Shown: positions 26,602 through 36,763, counted from the stretch's first letter. The stretch: DNA of 64,000 nucleotides from Undibacterium sp. 5I1 (GCF_034314085.1 NZ_JAVIWI010000001.1:1364001-1428000); one strand, 5' to 3'. The notes: generated from the letters alone by a model not told the origin. Program-made: numbers and translations.

Positions 26602-28109
26602 AGGTGTTTGGTCGACTTACTTGGAATAATTCTGACCCAGCTCCTTTTGAATCTGGAGCATCGATATTGCGAAAGGTAATGGAGATAAATTATTTAAGTA
26701 AGTCCGAACTGATCAATTTGATAAAAATTGGAGGTGACGTCGAAATCGATCCAACGTACGAAACGGCATGGATAGATTTTGATCGTTTTGGGGCAATGCT
26801 TCGAGTTACTCCTGAGCGCCTCAGACAGGGATTTCTAGACCAATTGGGGTTCAGTAATCGAGGACTAAAAGTATCGGCATGCTTTGATCTGCCAGGCCGG
26901 TATTGCCCGGAGTGTCGACAATATGGATACGAATGCGTTTTTTTTCAGTTGCTATTGATCGCGGAATGTCCATGGCATGGAAGAAAATTATTGTCAAATT
27001 CTGAACCGTGCAGCTATTGTATTAATTACCGATTCTCGAACGAACCAAACCTTGTTATTTGTCCAAAATGTGGCGATGCAAGTCTTCCATATGCTCTCAG
27101 ACAATTCACTCATCGATTCAGCCAGGAACAGCGTTACACAATTCTTGGATATTGTTTAGCGCTAACTAAATGGAGAATGAATTTTAAAGAACAAACTGGA
27201 GAATATGAGAGATTGATCTGGCAGCTAGATGATCGTTATGGATGTGTCGATCCAGAAAGGCGTAAACGTCAAAGGGGTATAACTCATCATTTTTATAACC
27301 AAACTTCGTGGATTTTGGGATACGCTCAAACCGTACAAAAAGAGCCGTTACTATGGAAGTTTTCCGTTCAAAGTAATCCGACATCCTTTGTTCAGGTCGT
27401 AGACCGCGAGAGGATACCATGGTCTAAATTTACAGGGGATCCAGCGCCTCTGATTCATAGTTCAGATGGGGCGATTTATCGCAGCATTAAGCATCAGCTT
27501 TACAAGAGATTTGTACGAGCACATAAAGCCTGTCTTGCCCGTCTCTTAAAACTGAAATACGACGAATCAAGATGTATCGACGGGAATTCCGTGTGCCCAA
27601 TCGCACTAGCTTATCTAACATGGAGGATGTCTATTGAGCGTTTAGGTAACTTAGAAGGGTTGACTGTGCGGCGCAAAAATACCTATTCCATTAAATTCAT
27701 GAGTCCAAGCCAAAATGCTAGCCTGCGTTTTCGTCAAATTTGGAGTCACCTTAGTTTTAATGCGTTAGTTTCGTTTTATCAACACTCATGCGGAATTAGA
27801 AAAATCGCTGTAGATTTTGACGCGGAGAGACCTTGCAACGGATACGTCATCAGTCACCCGAGCAAAGGTAAGAATCAAACAGAGGAAAAATTTTTTATAC
27901 TGCATCCACAGGTGCTGCCGAATATGTCGCTAGTGGAGTGCAAATTGGTTCGTGCAAAACGAGATTTGCTTGTTAGTCAGACCATGAACAGATTTTCATA
28001 TTGGGCATGGGGTCTAAACAGCGAACCATCTAACACCGTAATCCAAGTTCAATTGCCAAGTGATTCTTCAAGTTCGACTAATCAACACTATAGTTACATT
28101 CAAATTTAA
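26598..28109 (+). CDS. tniQ: TniQ/TnsD-like target-selection protein
   Basis: Protein of 503 aa with an N-terminal TniQ domain followed by a longer TnsD-like C-terminal part. Zinc-ligand pairs are C103/C106, C124/H127, C138/C141 and C155/C158. In Tn7 relatives this protein recognises the target DNA or an RNA-guided complex and recruits TnsC. No Cas genes or CRISPR array are in the window, so target choice is probably by direct DNA recognition. The start is a TTG at 26598 (or GTG at 26604) overlapping the tnsC stop; no ATG is available near the N-terminus of the domain. Confidence 0.78.
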   Translation: MKVFGRLTWNNSDPAPFESGASILRKVMEINYLSKSELINLIKIGGDVEIDPTYETAWIDFDRFGAMLRVTPERLRQGFLDQLGFSNRGLKVSACFDLPGRYCPECRQYGYECVFFQLLLIAECPWHGRKLLSNSEPCSYCINYRFSNEPNLVICPKCGDASLPYALRQFTHRFSQEQRYTILGYCLALTKWRMNFKEQTGEYERLIWQLDDRYGCVDPERRKRQRGITHHFYNQTSWILGYAQTVQKEPLLWKFSVQSNPTSFVQVVDRERIPWSKFTGDPAPLIHSSDGAIYRSIKHQLYKRFVRAHKACLARLLKLKYDESRCIDGNSVCPIALAYLTWRMSIERLGNLEGLTVRRKNTYSIKFMSPSQNASLRFRQIWSHLSFNALVSFYQHSCGIRKIAVDFDAERPCNGYVISHPSKGKNQTEEKFFILHPQVLPNMSLVECKLVRAKRDLLVSQTMNRFSYWAWGLNSEPSNTVIQVQLPSDSSSSTNQHYSYIQI

Positions 28110-28148
28110 AGTGGATGACCTACAACGAAAACGATCAAAGGAAATCCT

Positions 28149-28185
28149 GGCTCAAAAATAGATAAAAACTGAGATCATTTGAGCC
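28149..28185. terminator. Possible hairpin between convergent tniQ and yedK
   Basis: GGCTCAAA (28149-28156) pairs with TTTGAGCC (28178-28185) across a 21-base loop. It lies between two convergent genes, so it may end transcription from both sides, but it has no adjoining T-run and a long loop. Confidence 0.3.
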
Positions 28186-28196
28186 TGTACGAAGTT

Positions 28197-28280
28197 CTAT
28201 ATAAATAAATCGAAATTCGAACTTGCCCGCGTATCTGCGCTGGCTAGCTTTTTTATTCCCACTACTTTCTTAGGCTTTGG
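28197..28280 (-). pseudogene. 3' end of yedK-like gene cut off by IS66
   Basis: On the minus strand this segment encodes a tail ending SNFDLFI and a TAG stop at 28197. Joined to the 5' part at 30706-31337, with one copy of the duplicated GGCTTTGG removed, it restores an in-frame 235-residue protein, the same length as the second copy at 44769-45476. Its codons match the C-terminal tail of that copy (PKPKK...NFDLF). It is separated from the rest of the gene by the IS66 insertion and so is not translated as part of it. Confidence 0.9.
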
Positions 28281-28359
28281 GTAACCGTCCAACGCCTCCA
28301 TCTATGAATACCCCTTAATTTCATGCACTCTTCAAACCCGATCACTTTGGAGAGCAAGC

Positions 28360-28683
28360 ATGTCAAGAATCAAATCCACCCTCAGTCGTGCGCAATGGTT
28401 GCAACATGTCACCGCCTGGCGAGGCTCAGGGCTATCGCAAGCGGCGTATTGCCGTGAGCATCAATTAAATCACTCCACATTCCATGGTTGGATTTCACGT
28501 GGCCAGGTACCCGCTTCGGCGTGCGCACCGCTGACGACTTTACCGATTGTTGTTCAACCTAGCCCACCAGCCGCTTCAAATTTGCCGCCCATCGTGTTAC
28601 GCCATGACTCTGGGTGGCAACTCTCGCTACCTGCTAATATGCAGACCACCTGGCTTGGTCAATTACTCAATCAATTAGTATGA
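28360..28683 (+). CDS. tnpA: IS66 accessory protein TnpA
   Basis: Short IS66 OrfA-type protein of 107 aa with an N-terminal helix-turn-helix-like region (WLQHVTAWRGSGLSQAAYCREHQL). It is the first gene of the IS66 triad and overlaps the next gene by 4 bp. Required for transposition in characterised IS66 elements, with an uncertain biochemical role. Confidence 0.88.
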   Translation: MSRIKSTLSRAQWLQHVTAWRGSGLSQAAYCREHQLNHSTFHGWISRGQVPASACAPLTTLPIVVQPSPPAASNLPPIVLRHDSGWQLSLPANMQTTWLGQLLNQLV

Positions 28684-29018
28684 TGGCACCCGGTCAGATT
28701 TTTTGCGTCATAGAATCTGTAGACATGCGTCGTGGCATGGAGAGCTTGTCGCAATGGATACAAACCAGTTTGGGTACGACGCCTTGCGATGGCACCGCCT
28801 ATGCGTTTAGCAATCGTTCTAAAACACGCTTGAAGTTGCTCATCTGGGATGGTACTGGCGTATGGTGTTGTCAGCGCCGCTTACACCGTGGTGCGTTTGT
28901 CTGGCCTCGTGCAGATGATCGCTGCTGGGTGATGACACAAGACCAATGGGATTGGCTCATCAAAGGCGTTGACTGGCAAAGATTATCTGCACCGGCACCT
29001 GCACACTGGCACGTCTGA
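28680..29018 (+). CDS. IS66 accessory protein TnpB (IS66 Orf2)
   Basis: IS66 Orf2-like protein of 112 aa. It matches the family's conserved pattern: VDMRRGMESLSQWIQ near the start, then AYAFSNRSKTRLKLLIWDGTG and the FVWP motif. Not related to the RNA-guided TnpB nucleases elsewhere in the window despite the shared name. The start overlaps the preceding gene (ATGA), indicating coupling. Confidence 0.9.
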   Translation: MMAPGQIFCVIESVDMRRGMESLSQWIQTSLGTTPCDGTAYAFSNRSKTRLKLLIWDGTGVWCCQRRLHRGAFVWPRADDRCWVMTQDQWDWLIKGVDWQRLSAPAPAHWHV

Positions 29019-29098
29019 TCGGCACGGATAGCATCAAAAAATGACGACACATCACTTTTTTGATTGTAAACATCACCCCGTCTATGTAAACTTACTAC

Positions 29099-30661
29099 AT
29101 GGACCTCGCCAAAGCCCTCACTCAATTTAATCCCCACACGGCCACGCCCGAAGCACTGGCCGCACAGGTAGTAGTCTGGGCACAAGAAGCACAGCGTCTT
29201 CAAGAACAAGCTGATCTCGTTGCCCGGCAACGCCAGGAAATCCATCTCAAAGACACCAAGATCAAGGCACTTACTTTAGAACTGGCGTACCACAAACGGA
29301 TTAAATTCTGCAGCACATCAGAAGCCTTCACGGCGCAACAACGTGACCTCTTTAATGAGACGCAAGAAACCGATCTCAATGCCATGCAGGCGGAACTGGA
29401 ATAACTCTCTTCCACACCGCGCGTCAAAGCAAAGCCAACCGGACGTAAGCCACTCCCTGCCGAATTGCCACGTGTAGAACAGCGTCACGAACCTGATTCT
29501 TGCGCATGTGGTGCTTGTGGTCAAACCTTAGTGAAGATCGGCGAGGATATCACCGAGCAGCTTGATGTTGAACCAGCACGGTTCCTTGTGCAACGGCATA
29601 TCCGGCCACAATATGCCTGCCGTCATTGCGAAACCATCACCGCTGCAGCAATACCGGCGGCGATCATTGACGGTGGTTTAGCGACACCCAGCTTACATGC
29701 GTGGGTAGTGATTCAAAAATATCTGGATCATCTGCCACTCTATCGGATAGAACAGATCAGCACCCGTCATGGCGTCACGATCTCCAGATCAACGCTCGCA
29801 GAATGGATAGGCCGCATCGGCGTCGCACTGCAACCATTAGCTGATCGACTCATAGAATTACTGAAACAACGCACCGTCTTACATGCCGATGAAACACCGG
29901 TACCACAACTTGATCCGGGTAAAGGCAAAACGAAGCGTGCTTATCTGTGGGCGTACCGTAGCAACAACTTAGAACCCGATGCACCCATCGTGGTATTTGA
30001 GTTTCAGCCAAATCGTAGCGGAGCGCATGCACAAAACTTCCTTACCGATTGGCAGGGACATTTAATGGTTGACGATTACGCAGGCTATAAAAAGCTACTC
30101 AAAACAGGGGTCACAGAACTGGCATGCCTGGCCCATGCCCGACGTAAATTCTTCGATTTACATGCCGCCAATCAACACCCAGTCACCGAAGAAGCATTGC
30201 AACGGATTGCCGAGTTGTACCGGATAGAAAGTGAAGCACAAGATTATTCGATCGAAGAACGACAGCGATGGCGAGCAGAGCATGCCAAGCCTCGCCTCGA
30301 TGCCATGCATCTGTGGCTAATTCAACTACGCAAAAGCAGTGCGCAAGGAAGTGCGCTATCGAAGGCGATCGATTACAGTTTAAAACGCTGGCCAGCATTC
30401 ACACGTTATGCCGACAGTGGGCACCTGCCCATCGATAACAATCCGATTGAGAATGCGATCAGGCCGATTGCTCTGGGCAAAAAGAACTGGCTGTTCGCTG
30501 GTTCTGAACGTGCTGGCAAAAGAGCTGCTGCCATTCAAACGTTATTAGCCACAGCGAAAGCCAACGAGATTGAGCCGTACGCCTGGTTAAAAGAAACTTT
30601 AGAAAAACTCCCTACCTGCCCAAACAGCCGCATTGATGAACTGCTGCCGCTCCGCACTTAA
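29099..30661 (+). pseudogene. tnpC: IS66 transposase TnpC with an in-frame stop
   Basis: The DDE-type IS66 transposase frame is 520 codons long, but a TAA at 29402-29404 interrupts it after residue 101. Both parts are in the same frame, so a single base change explains it. The N-terminal coiled-coil region lies before the stop. The zinc-finger-like CxCGxCG, the DDE core (VLHADETPV, MVDDYAGY, NNPIENAIRP) and the C-terminal IS66 tail lie after. A downstream start might make a shortened protein lacking the N-terminus. As it stands, full-length transposase is not made without readthrough. Confidence 0.85.
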
Positions 30662-30705
30662 CACCGTACCTGCCTTCTGAAAAGATGGTGGGGTTAGACG
30701 CTTAC

Positions 30706-31337
30706 GGCTTTGGAGCCGGCGCCGCAGTCATCAACTCAGCATTAAAACCTTGCAAGTAAGTTCTTGCAAATTCAGGATCAGTACACCCAAGCCAATCGTC
30801 GTATTCACTTCTCTGAATAATTACAAGCTGGCGTTTCTCTTCCCCGTTTTTATGGAATCGCTTCATCAAAGAATGCCCATCTGCATTGATCGTCAGTTGA
30901 GTAAATGCATAAGCTGTAGTGCCGTCTGCTTCTTCCCATTCTCGGTAGATACCGGCGACTGCAAACGCTGACTCATCTATCATTCCTATAGACCAGCGTA
31001 TATGTTCGCCAGCCTCATAATTAGGCTCGAAGAATCGCTTCATTGGTACCAAACAAAATTGGCAGGTTTTCCAATATTGCTTATAGGTCCTCAGAGATCC
31101 AACCGTGTCCGATCGTGCATTCATTGTAGAAAGTTGAAGTCCTGGCGGCATAAATCGTTTGGGAATCATCCCGTAGTTTGCAACGAGACCTTGACGTGTT
31201 GTGTCAGTTCCTTTGATGATGATCGGTCCCAAATAATCACGGTAGAGTTCTTCGTTCCATTCTGCATATTGATCAAAGACGGTATCGAATTCATTTGCTA
31301 AGGTTTGCTTTGAAACAGTGACATAGTTGACGCACAT
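30706..31337 (-). pseudogene. yedK: SRAP/HMCES-like (yedK) gene, 5' part, split by IS66
   Basis: SOS-response-associated peptidase family. The protein starts MCVNYV, so Cys2 is exposed after methionine removal; this is the residue that crosslinks to abasic sites in single-stranded DNA in the family. NARSDT (around residue 70) and a downstream His region complete the SRAP core. After about 210 residues the frame enters IS66 and stops at once (PAPKP then TAA). The lost tail (28197-28272) is a lysine-rich extension outside the catalytic core, so the truncated product may still be active. It has an AAAGGA ribosome-binding site. It lies 133 bp downstream of dnaE2 in the mutasome array. Confidence 0.9.
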
Positions 31338-31470
31338 GATAGTCCTTTCATTTCCAATGCGAAGTGAGATGGCATTCGTCGTATTAGTTGCAGAGATGCT
31401 GCAATGTTGATTTACATACAGTCTAAATTGTATTGAAATAGTGAGGCCGTCCGGTCGTCAACACTATTCA

Positions 31471-34400
31471 TCAATGGAAATCTCGACTAGCTACCGCCAA
31501 TGAGGCAATCATCGGCGACAAATCGACTAAATACATGGCAACCAAATGACGCACGTTATTTTGATTTTGCCACTTGCCATAAACTCCCAGCATGGTTGCA
31601 CCAAGCAGTACCGTGCGCTGTTTCTCCACCAGATCAGGCCAGCAAATGACGTTGACAGTACCAGCCTCGTCTTCTAAGGTCACGAACACGACGCCTTTAG
31701 CCGTTTGCGGCCGTTGCCTTACAGTGACAATGCCACAGCCCCGCGCCAGTCTGCCATCTTCATAGCCATTCAAGACGGCGCTCGACATCAGTCGCATTGA
31801 CGTCAACTGATCGCGCAATAGCGACAGGGGATGTCTACCCAGGGTTAATCCCGTATGCCGATAATCAGCAACAATACTTTGGGCTTCAGACGGTTCTGTC
31901 AATTGCAATACGTCTTCCACAATCGGCGCACTCCGTAATAGCCCTTTGCCGGGGACGCTAGCCACCGCATGCCATAAAGCTTGTCGCCGATTGCCCACCA
32001 AACTGACCAAGGCATTCGCACCTGCCAGCGCCTGAAGATGTCCGGCATTTAAATTTGCTCGACCCGCCAGATCATTGGTATCGCTGAAAGGGCGAATGGC
32101 ACGTGCTTCCACAATTCTAAATCCAGCATCTTGCTCTAATCCTCGAATATGATTGAGCCCTAGGCGTACTGCCATCGACTGTCCGGTAGTAGGCTCTAAT
32201 GATGCCTCCCAGGTGCTGATACACACATCTAACGGCCTTACCTCTACTTGATGACGTTTCGCATCTTGTACCAAGGCGGATGGTGTATAAAATCCCATAG
32301 GCTGAGAATTTAATAATGCGGCTAGAAAGGCTGCAGGCTCATGACACTTCAACCAACTACTGGCATAGGCTAACAAAGCGAAGCTGGCGGCGTGCGATTC
32401 GGGGAATCCATACTCTGCAAATCCCCGGATCTGACCGACAATCGAGGTAGCGAATTCTTCTGAGTAGCCGCGTTCGGCCATACCCGCCATGAGTTTGTCT
32501 TCAAACTGCTCCAGCCCACCCTTACGTTTCCACGCAGCCATTGCCCGTCGCAAGCGATCTGCTTCACCCGCTGAGAACCCAGCTGCCACCATTGCAATTT
32601 GCATGACCTGTTCCTGAAAAATAGGGATACCCAATGTTCTGGATAAAACAGATTCCATGGCAGGACTGGGGTATTCAACCGGATCGATTCCTTGTCTACG
32701 GCGCAAATACGGATGAATCATGCCACCCTGAATTGGTCCGGGCCGAATAATGGCAACCTCGATGACCAGATCATAGAATTGCCTTGGTCGGAGCCTAGGT
32801 AGCATCGACATCTGCGCTCGACTTTCAATCTGAAACACACCAACGGTATCGGCCTGACAAATCATGTCGTAAGTTGCAGCGTCCTCAGCGGGAATATCAT
32901 GCAATTCAAATCGCTCACCACGTTGCTCTGATACGAGTTCTAAGGCGCGACGAATACAGCTCAACATTCCTAAAGCCAAAATATCGATTTTAAGTAGGCC
33001 CACCGCATCGAGATCGTCCTTGTCCCACTGGACGATAGAGCGGTTGGCCATTGCCGCGTTCTCTACAGGAACTAGCCTGGAGAGCTTGGTATGAGAAATC
33101 ACAAAGCCACCCGGATGTTGAGAAATATGGCGTGGAAATTTCATTAATTTATCGGCCAGTTCACACCATTTCTCTGCAATGGGAGAGTCTGGATCAAATC
33201 CGCAGGCACTTAACCGAGCGCGTAAATCCGAGCGTCCGCCCCAGCCATGACTGGCTTTCGCTACCTTCTCTACGACAGACAAATCGATACCGAGTGCTTT
33301 CCCCACATCACGTAAGACACTACGTGGGCGATAACTGATCACCACGGCTGTCAGCGCAGCACGCATACGACCGTATTTGTTATAGATGTACTGAATCACT
33401 TCCTCACGACGCTGATGCTCAAAATCGACATCAATATCCGGCGGTTCATTGCGTTCTTTGGAAATAAAGCGCTCAAATAATAAGGTGCCACGCGAAGGGT
33501 CGACCTCGGTAATCCCAAGGCAATAGCAAACACTGGAATTTGCTGCAGAGCCTCGTCCCTGGCAAAGAATATGCTGTGACCGGGCAAATCGAACGATGTC
33601 ATATACCGTTAAAAAATAACTTTCATAGGACATTTCGGCAATGAGGTTAAGTTCGTGTTCCAGTTGCAATTGCACATTTCCAGGAATGCCCGCAGGAAAA
33701 CGCCAATGTGCACCAATGTAGGCCTCCTTCCTCAAATAACTTGTGGCAGTTTCACCTTCTGGCACTACTTCATGCGGATATTCATATTTGAGTTCGTCTA
33801 GGGAAAAATGACATTGGTCAGCTACCCGCACTGTTTCATCCAGAGCACTACGAGGATATAAATTGGCTAGTCGTAATCGTGAGCGCAAATGCTGCTCCGC
33901 GTTCGGAGTAAGTTGATAGCCACACTTTGCAACGGGAACACCCAGTCGGATTGCGGTCATCGTATCTTGCAGAGGCTTGCCAGAGCGTACATGCATACAG
34001 ACGTCGCCAGTGGCGACAATGGGCAGACTAAATTCTTCAGAAATGGCGCTGACCAAGTCTTTATGCTTATCGTCTTGTGCGCGATGATGCAGCGTTAAGG
34101 CGATACGGGCACGACCCGGCGCGCAGGTCACTAACCAGGCAGCTTGACGTTCCAATTCTTCATAGGGACAGTTGTATCTTGGCACCAAGATCAACTGACA
34201 GTCCGGCATACCGCGCAAATAAATCAGTTCACCGGTTGGGCTTGCAATGTCGTAGGGTTGAATAAGATAAGACCCTTTCTCAGCACGGGTACGACCGACC
34301 GTAATGAGTTCAGATAGATTGCCGTATCCCTGTTTATTCATCGCCAGAATAATCAAATTAAACGGCGGACTATGATCTAAGGGAGTCACCTGCATTTGAC

Positions 34401-34614
34401 TGCCGATTAGCAAGGATAGTCCCAGACGCTTAGCTTCAACATGGGCTTTGACCACGCCTGCTAAGGTGCATTCATCGGTAATAGCGAGTGACTGATAACC
34501 GAGCTCAAAGGCTCGCTGCACTAAGCTCTCTGGCGAAGATGCTCCTCGTAGAAAGGTGTAATGACTCAGACACTGCAGCTCGGCATAGGCCGGTAATTGG
34601 GATGGATTGGCCAT
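31471..34614 (-). CDS. dnaE2: Error-prone DNA polymerase III alpha subunit
   Basis: Family-C polymerase of 1047 aa (ImuC/DnaE2), the catalytic subunit of the SOS mutasome for lesion bypass. An N-terminal PHP domain begins with AELQCLSHYTFLRGASSPE. The polymerase catalytic aspartates are in PDIDVDF at residues 392-398; the palm and fingers follow, and an OB-fold nucleic-acid domain lies near the C-terminus (RGCGIVTVRQRPQTAKGVVF). The length is usual for DnaE2 and shorter than replicative DnaE. It starts 6 bp after imuB ends, so imuA-imuB-dnaE2 is one operon. Confidence 0.94.
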   Translation of the reverse strand: MANPSQLPAYAELQCLSHYTFLRGASSPESLVQRAFELGYQSLAITDECTLAGVVKAHVEAKRLGLSLLIGSQMQVTPLDHSPPFNLIILAMNKQGYGNLSELITVGRTRAEKGSYLIQPYDIASPTGELIYLRGMPDCQLILVPRYNCPYEELERQAAWLVTCAPGRARIALTLHHRAQDDKHKDLVSAISEEFSLPIVATGDVCMHVRSGKPLQDTMTAIRLGVPVAKCGYQLTPNAEQHLRSRLRLANLYPRSALDETVRVADQCHFSLDELKYEYPHEVVPEGETATSYLRKEAYIGAHWRFPAGIPGNVQLQLEHELNLIAEMSYESYFLTVYDIVRFARSQHILCQGRGSAANSSVCYCLGITEVDPSRGTLLFERFISKERNEPPDIDVDFEHQRREEVIQYIYNKYGRMRAALTAVVISYRPRSVLRDVGKALGIDLSVVEKVAKASHGWGGRSDLRARLSACGFDPDSPIAEKWCELADKLMKFPRHISQHPGGFVISHTKLSRLVPVENAAMANRSIVQWDKDDLDAVGLLKIDILALGMLSCIRRALELVSEQRGERFELHDIPAEDAATYDMICQADTVGVFQIESRAQMSMLPRLRPRQFYDLVIEVAIIRPGPIQGGMIHPYLRRRQGIDPVEYPSPAMESVLSRTLGIPIFQEQVMQIAMVAAGFSAGEADRLRRAMAAWKRKGGLEQFEDKLMAGMAERGYSEEFATSIVGQIRGFAEYGFPESHAASFALLAYASSWLKCHEPAAFLAALLNSQPMGFYTPSALVQDAKRHQVEVRPLDVCISTWEASLEPTTGQSMAVRLGLNHIRGLEQDAGFRIVEARAIRPFSDTNDLAGRANLNAGHLQALAGANALVSLVGNRRQALWHAVASVPGKGLLRSAPIVEDVLQLTEPSEAQSIVADYRHTGLTLGRHPLSLLRDQLTSMRLMSSAVLNGYEDGRLARGCGIVTVRQRPQTAKGVVFVTLEDEAGTVNVICWPDLVEKQRTVLLGATMLGVYGKWQNQNNVRHLVAMYLVDLSPMIASLAVASRDFH

Positions 34615-34620
34615 AGCATC

Positions 34621-36090
34621 TCACGCGTATAGCCCGTGTAAATACCATTTGGCTTCTTGGGTTCGTTCAAGATAAATCCAATAACAACTGGTATCGCTGG
34701 CTTGCGCAACAAAGTAATCTCTTGCTGCGATCTGATCATCCCACCAACCAGCCTCGACCCGCTCAGGTCCTTTAATGAGTTTTAAAGGCGAGATATAGAA
34801 AGGCCTCTCGTCACGCATGATCAGTGCGATGGGTTTATCCAATATCCAAAAAGGGCGCTCCAGTAATTCAGTCTTGTCATCCAGTCTGATGGGCTTATCT
34901 GAGGCTGACCCCCAGGCGTTACAGACCTCAGGTCGGTAGTCATTCAGTGCGACTGGCGTTAATACGTTCTCTCGTCCCAACCTGGCCGTGAGCAATTCCA
35001 ACAGGCGGTTGAAATCTGCGGGATTACCGCCGGGTTCCGGAAACAAGGATTGTGTTGGTGCGATCATCGGCACGACTTGCTTCACCTCCAGGCGTAGCGC
35101 AATCACTGGAGCAATGAGCTCTACTCGACCAAGTCGTTCTTTGAGCAAACGAATTAAATGTTCTTCGTGCCAGGCCGGTTCTGCCAGCATAATTTCTATC
35201 GTACTAGGATCGATCGCTGCACGTCCACGTTCATGCTCAAGGATGAGTACAAAGTGCGAAACCGCCTGTTGTAGCGAGACTAGCCAGCCAATGAGTTGTT
35301 CAATCAGTCGGATTGCACCGTGTAACAAAGCATCAGCATGTTCGATTCGATCATATGTTTCTAGCCTTGCTGAGAAAGTGAGTGGAACTTTGATCCATTC
35401 AAATAATTCTGGTGCCTCGCCATAGGCACGATCTAACTCATTGAGTAATTGTTGATTGGTTCGGCGTACTAGGCCTGCGCGGGGCAGACGACGCAATGCG
35501 CCAAGATGATCAGCACCAATACCAGACAACCACTCTTCATGCACAGCAGCGGAAGGAAGAAGACGGCAAGGGAGTTGATCTAAACGCTTTTCTAATGTCG
35601 CCATTTTGATTGCACGTCGCCGTACCGAAAGCACACGTCGTTGTCGTGCCCGAGCCAGCAACCAAGAGCCCATCGCTGTTGGTGCAGTCCCTATGATGGC
35701 GGTAAATCCTAGTCGCCGAATACTCTCGCGTATCTTGTGACAAATGGCAAGACGACCGCCGAACAAACGTAAGGTGGTAGTGACATCAAGGTGGATACAG
35801 AAATCGGTTGCATGTGTGACCTCTGGGGTAAATTGCAGTAAGGCCATCGTCAAACACTCTAAGGCTAACTGCTCTTTAGTCGGGTTGCGGTCGAGCAGCA
35901 ATGTCGATGGCGCAATCGCTGAGACACCTCCAGAACGCATACCGAGTCTCACGCCGCTTTGAAGTGCTTCTATGGATGCCACAATCACTTGTTCTTTGTC
36001 CATCACGGCATATGCGCCGGGATTAGACCAAGATGGACGAAGGGTCTCTAATGGTAGTAGCGGAAAATGTAGGCTTAACCAAAACCGCAT
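34621..36090 (-). CDS. imuB: Y-family polymerase-like mutasome protein ImuB
   Basis: DinB-like protein of 489 aa that acts as a scaffold between DnaE2 and the sliding clamp in the family. The start MRFWLSLHFPLLPLE is typical of ImuB. The usual Y-family catalytic acidic triad is not evident at the N-terminus, as expected for a non-catalytic ImuB. A beta-clamp-binding motif QSLFPE lies at residues 347-352. The gene overlaps imuA by 68 bp. Confidence 0.92.
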   Translation of the reverse strand: MRFWLSLHFPLLPLETLRPSWSNPGAYAVMDKEQVIVASIEALQSGVRLGMRSGGVSAIAPSTLLLDRNPTKEQLALECLTMALLQFTPEVTHATDFCIHLDVTTTLRLFGGRLAICHKIRESIRRLGFTAIIGTAPTAMGSWLLARARQRRVLSVRRRAIKMATLEKRLDQLPCRLLPSAAVHEEWLSGIGADHLGALRRLPRAGLVRRTNQQLLNELDRAYGEAPELFEWIKVPLTFSARLETYDRIEHADALLHGAIRLIEQLIGWLVSLQQAVSHFVLILEHERGRAAIDPSTIEIMLAEPAWHEEHLIRLLKERLGRVELIAPVIALRLEVKQVVPMIAPTQSLFPEPGGNPADFNRLLELLTARLGRENVLTPVALNDYRPEVCNAWGSASDKPIRLDDKTELLERPFWILDKPIALIMRDERPFYISPLKLIKGPERVEAGWWDDQIAARDYFVAQASDTSCYWIYLERTQEAKWYLHGLYA

Positions 36091-36763
36091 GATTGTTGTC
36101 CAAAGTTTGCTTAGGGGTAGGCATATCAGCCAAGGGAATAAAAAGAGCTTGTTCGGATTGTGGCCCTCGTCGTTTAATCAGGTTAAGAGCAACGCCACCA
36201 GTCGCGGGGCTGAGTGCGATCCGTAACGGTGAAGGGGACGCTTCTCGCGCACTGGATATCGGTCGCATCAACCAAAACCAGGTATCCGTTGTCTGTGCGG
36301 CGAGATTCAATCGGCGCAACGATTCAGCACGACAATTGGTTTGCCATAAAATCACCGCACCATAGCTCCCATTTTTTAAAATCTGCTCGGTAGACCACAA
36401 GGCATCGGCCGTGCTTTTAGCTTTAATCCAAAAAAGTCGCGAAGTATCAATCCCCCAGGATTGGCAAGCCATTCTTTGGGGTAAATAGGGCGGTTGGATC
36501 AAGGCAATCTTTTGTGATTGAGACAATTTTGCTAAGATTGGTTTCAGCAACTGCATTTCTCCGATGCCGGACTGCTGCAGTAAAAGCTCAATTAAATTAG
36601 ACCGTGGCCAACCTGCATTCGGTAACTCATGATCTAAGATCTCAAAGCCAGTGGTCAATGTCGAGGCTCTGCATACCGCCATTTCATTGGCACGCCAGAC
36701 ATCCGGAAACGACAAGGGAGATAACCTCGCTTGCTGCTCTATGGACGGGTTGGCTTGAGACAT
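36023..36763 (-). CDS. imuA: Mutasome accessory protein ImuA
   Basis: RecA/SulA-like protein of 246 aa, first gene of the imuA-imuB-dnaE2 operon. It has the recognisable N-terminal pattern (FPDVWRANEM...TGFEILDHELPNAGWPRSNLIELL) that resembles the RecA core without a complete Walker A. ImuA interacts with ImuB and modulates the mutasome in characterised systems. A near-consensus LexA box lies 41 bp upstream of the start codon, so SOS induction of the whole operon is likely. Confidence 0.9.
   Translation of the reverse strand: MSQANPSIEQQARLSPLSFPDVWRANEMAVCRASTLTTGFEILDHELPNAGWPRSNLIELLLQQSGIGEMQLLKPILAKLSQSQKIALIQPPYLPQRMACQSWGIDTSRLFWIKAKSTADALWSTEQILKNGSYGAVILWQTNCRAESLRRLNLAAQTTDTWFWLMRPISSAREASPSPLRIALSPATGGVALNLIKRRGPQSEQALFIPLADMPTPKQTLDNNHAVLVKPTFSATTIRDPSSILV

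Larger units (their letters stand above)
28281..30705 (+). mobile_element. IS66-family insertion sequence, 2425 bp
   Basis: The ends are GTAACCGTCCAACGCCTCCA at 28281 and its imperfect complement ending ...GACGCTTAC at 30705 (reading GTAAGCGTCTAACCCCACCA inward). It carries the three usual IS66 genes. The 8-bp duplication GGCTTTGG flanks it. It is inserted in the C-terminal coding part of the SRAP/yedK gene. Its tnpC has an in-frame stop, so the copy may be inactive. Confidence 0.95.
28273..30713. repeat. 8-bp target site duplication of IS66
   Basis: GGCTTTGG occurs at 28273-28280 and at 30706-30713, exactly flanking the IS66 element. This 8-bp length is the one made by IS66-family transposition. 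The intact pair shows the element has not rearranged since insertion. Confidence 0.95.

Noticed and set aside
22844..28109. CRISPR-associated transposon
   Set aside because: Only TnsA, TnsB, TnsC and TniQ are present. No Cas6/7/8 or Cas12k gene and no CRISPR array were seen in the window.
31338..31470. LexA box upstream of the SRAP gene
   Set aside because: ACTGTATGTAAATCAACA contains only one half site; the second half does not match.
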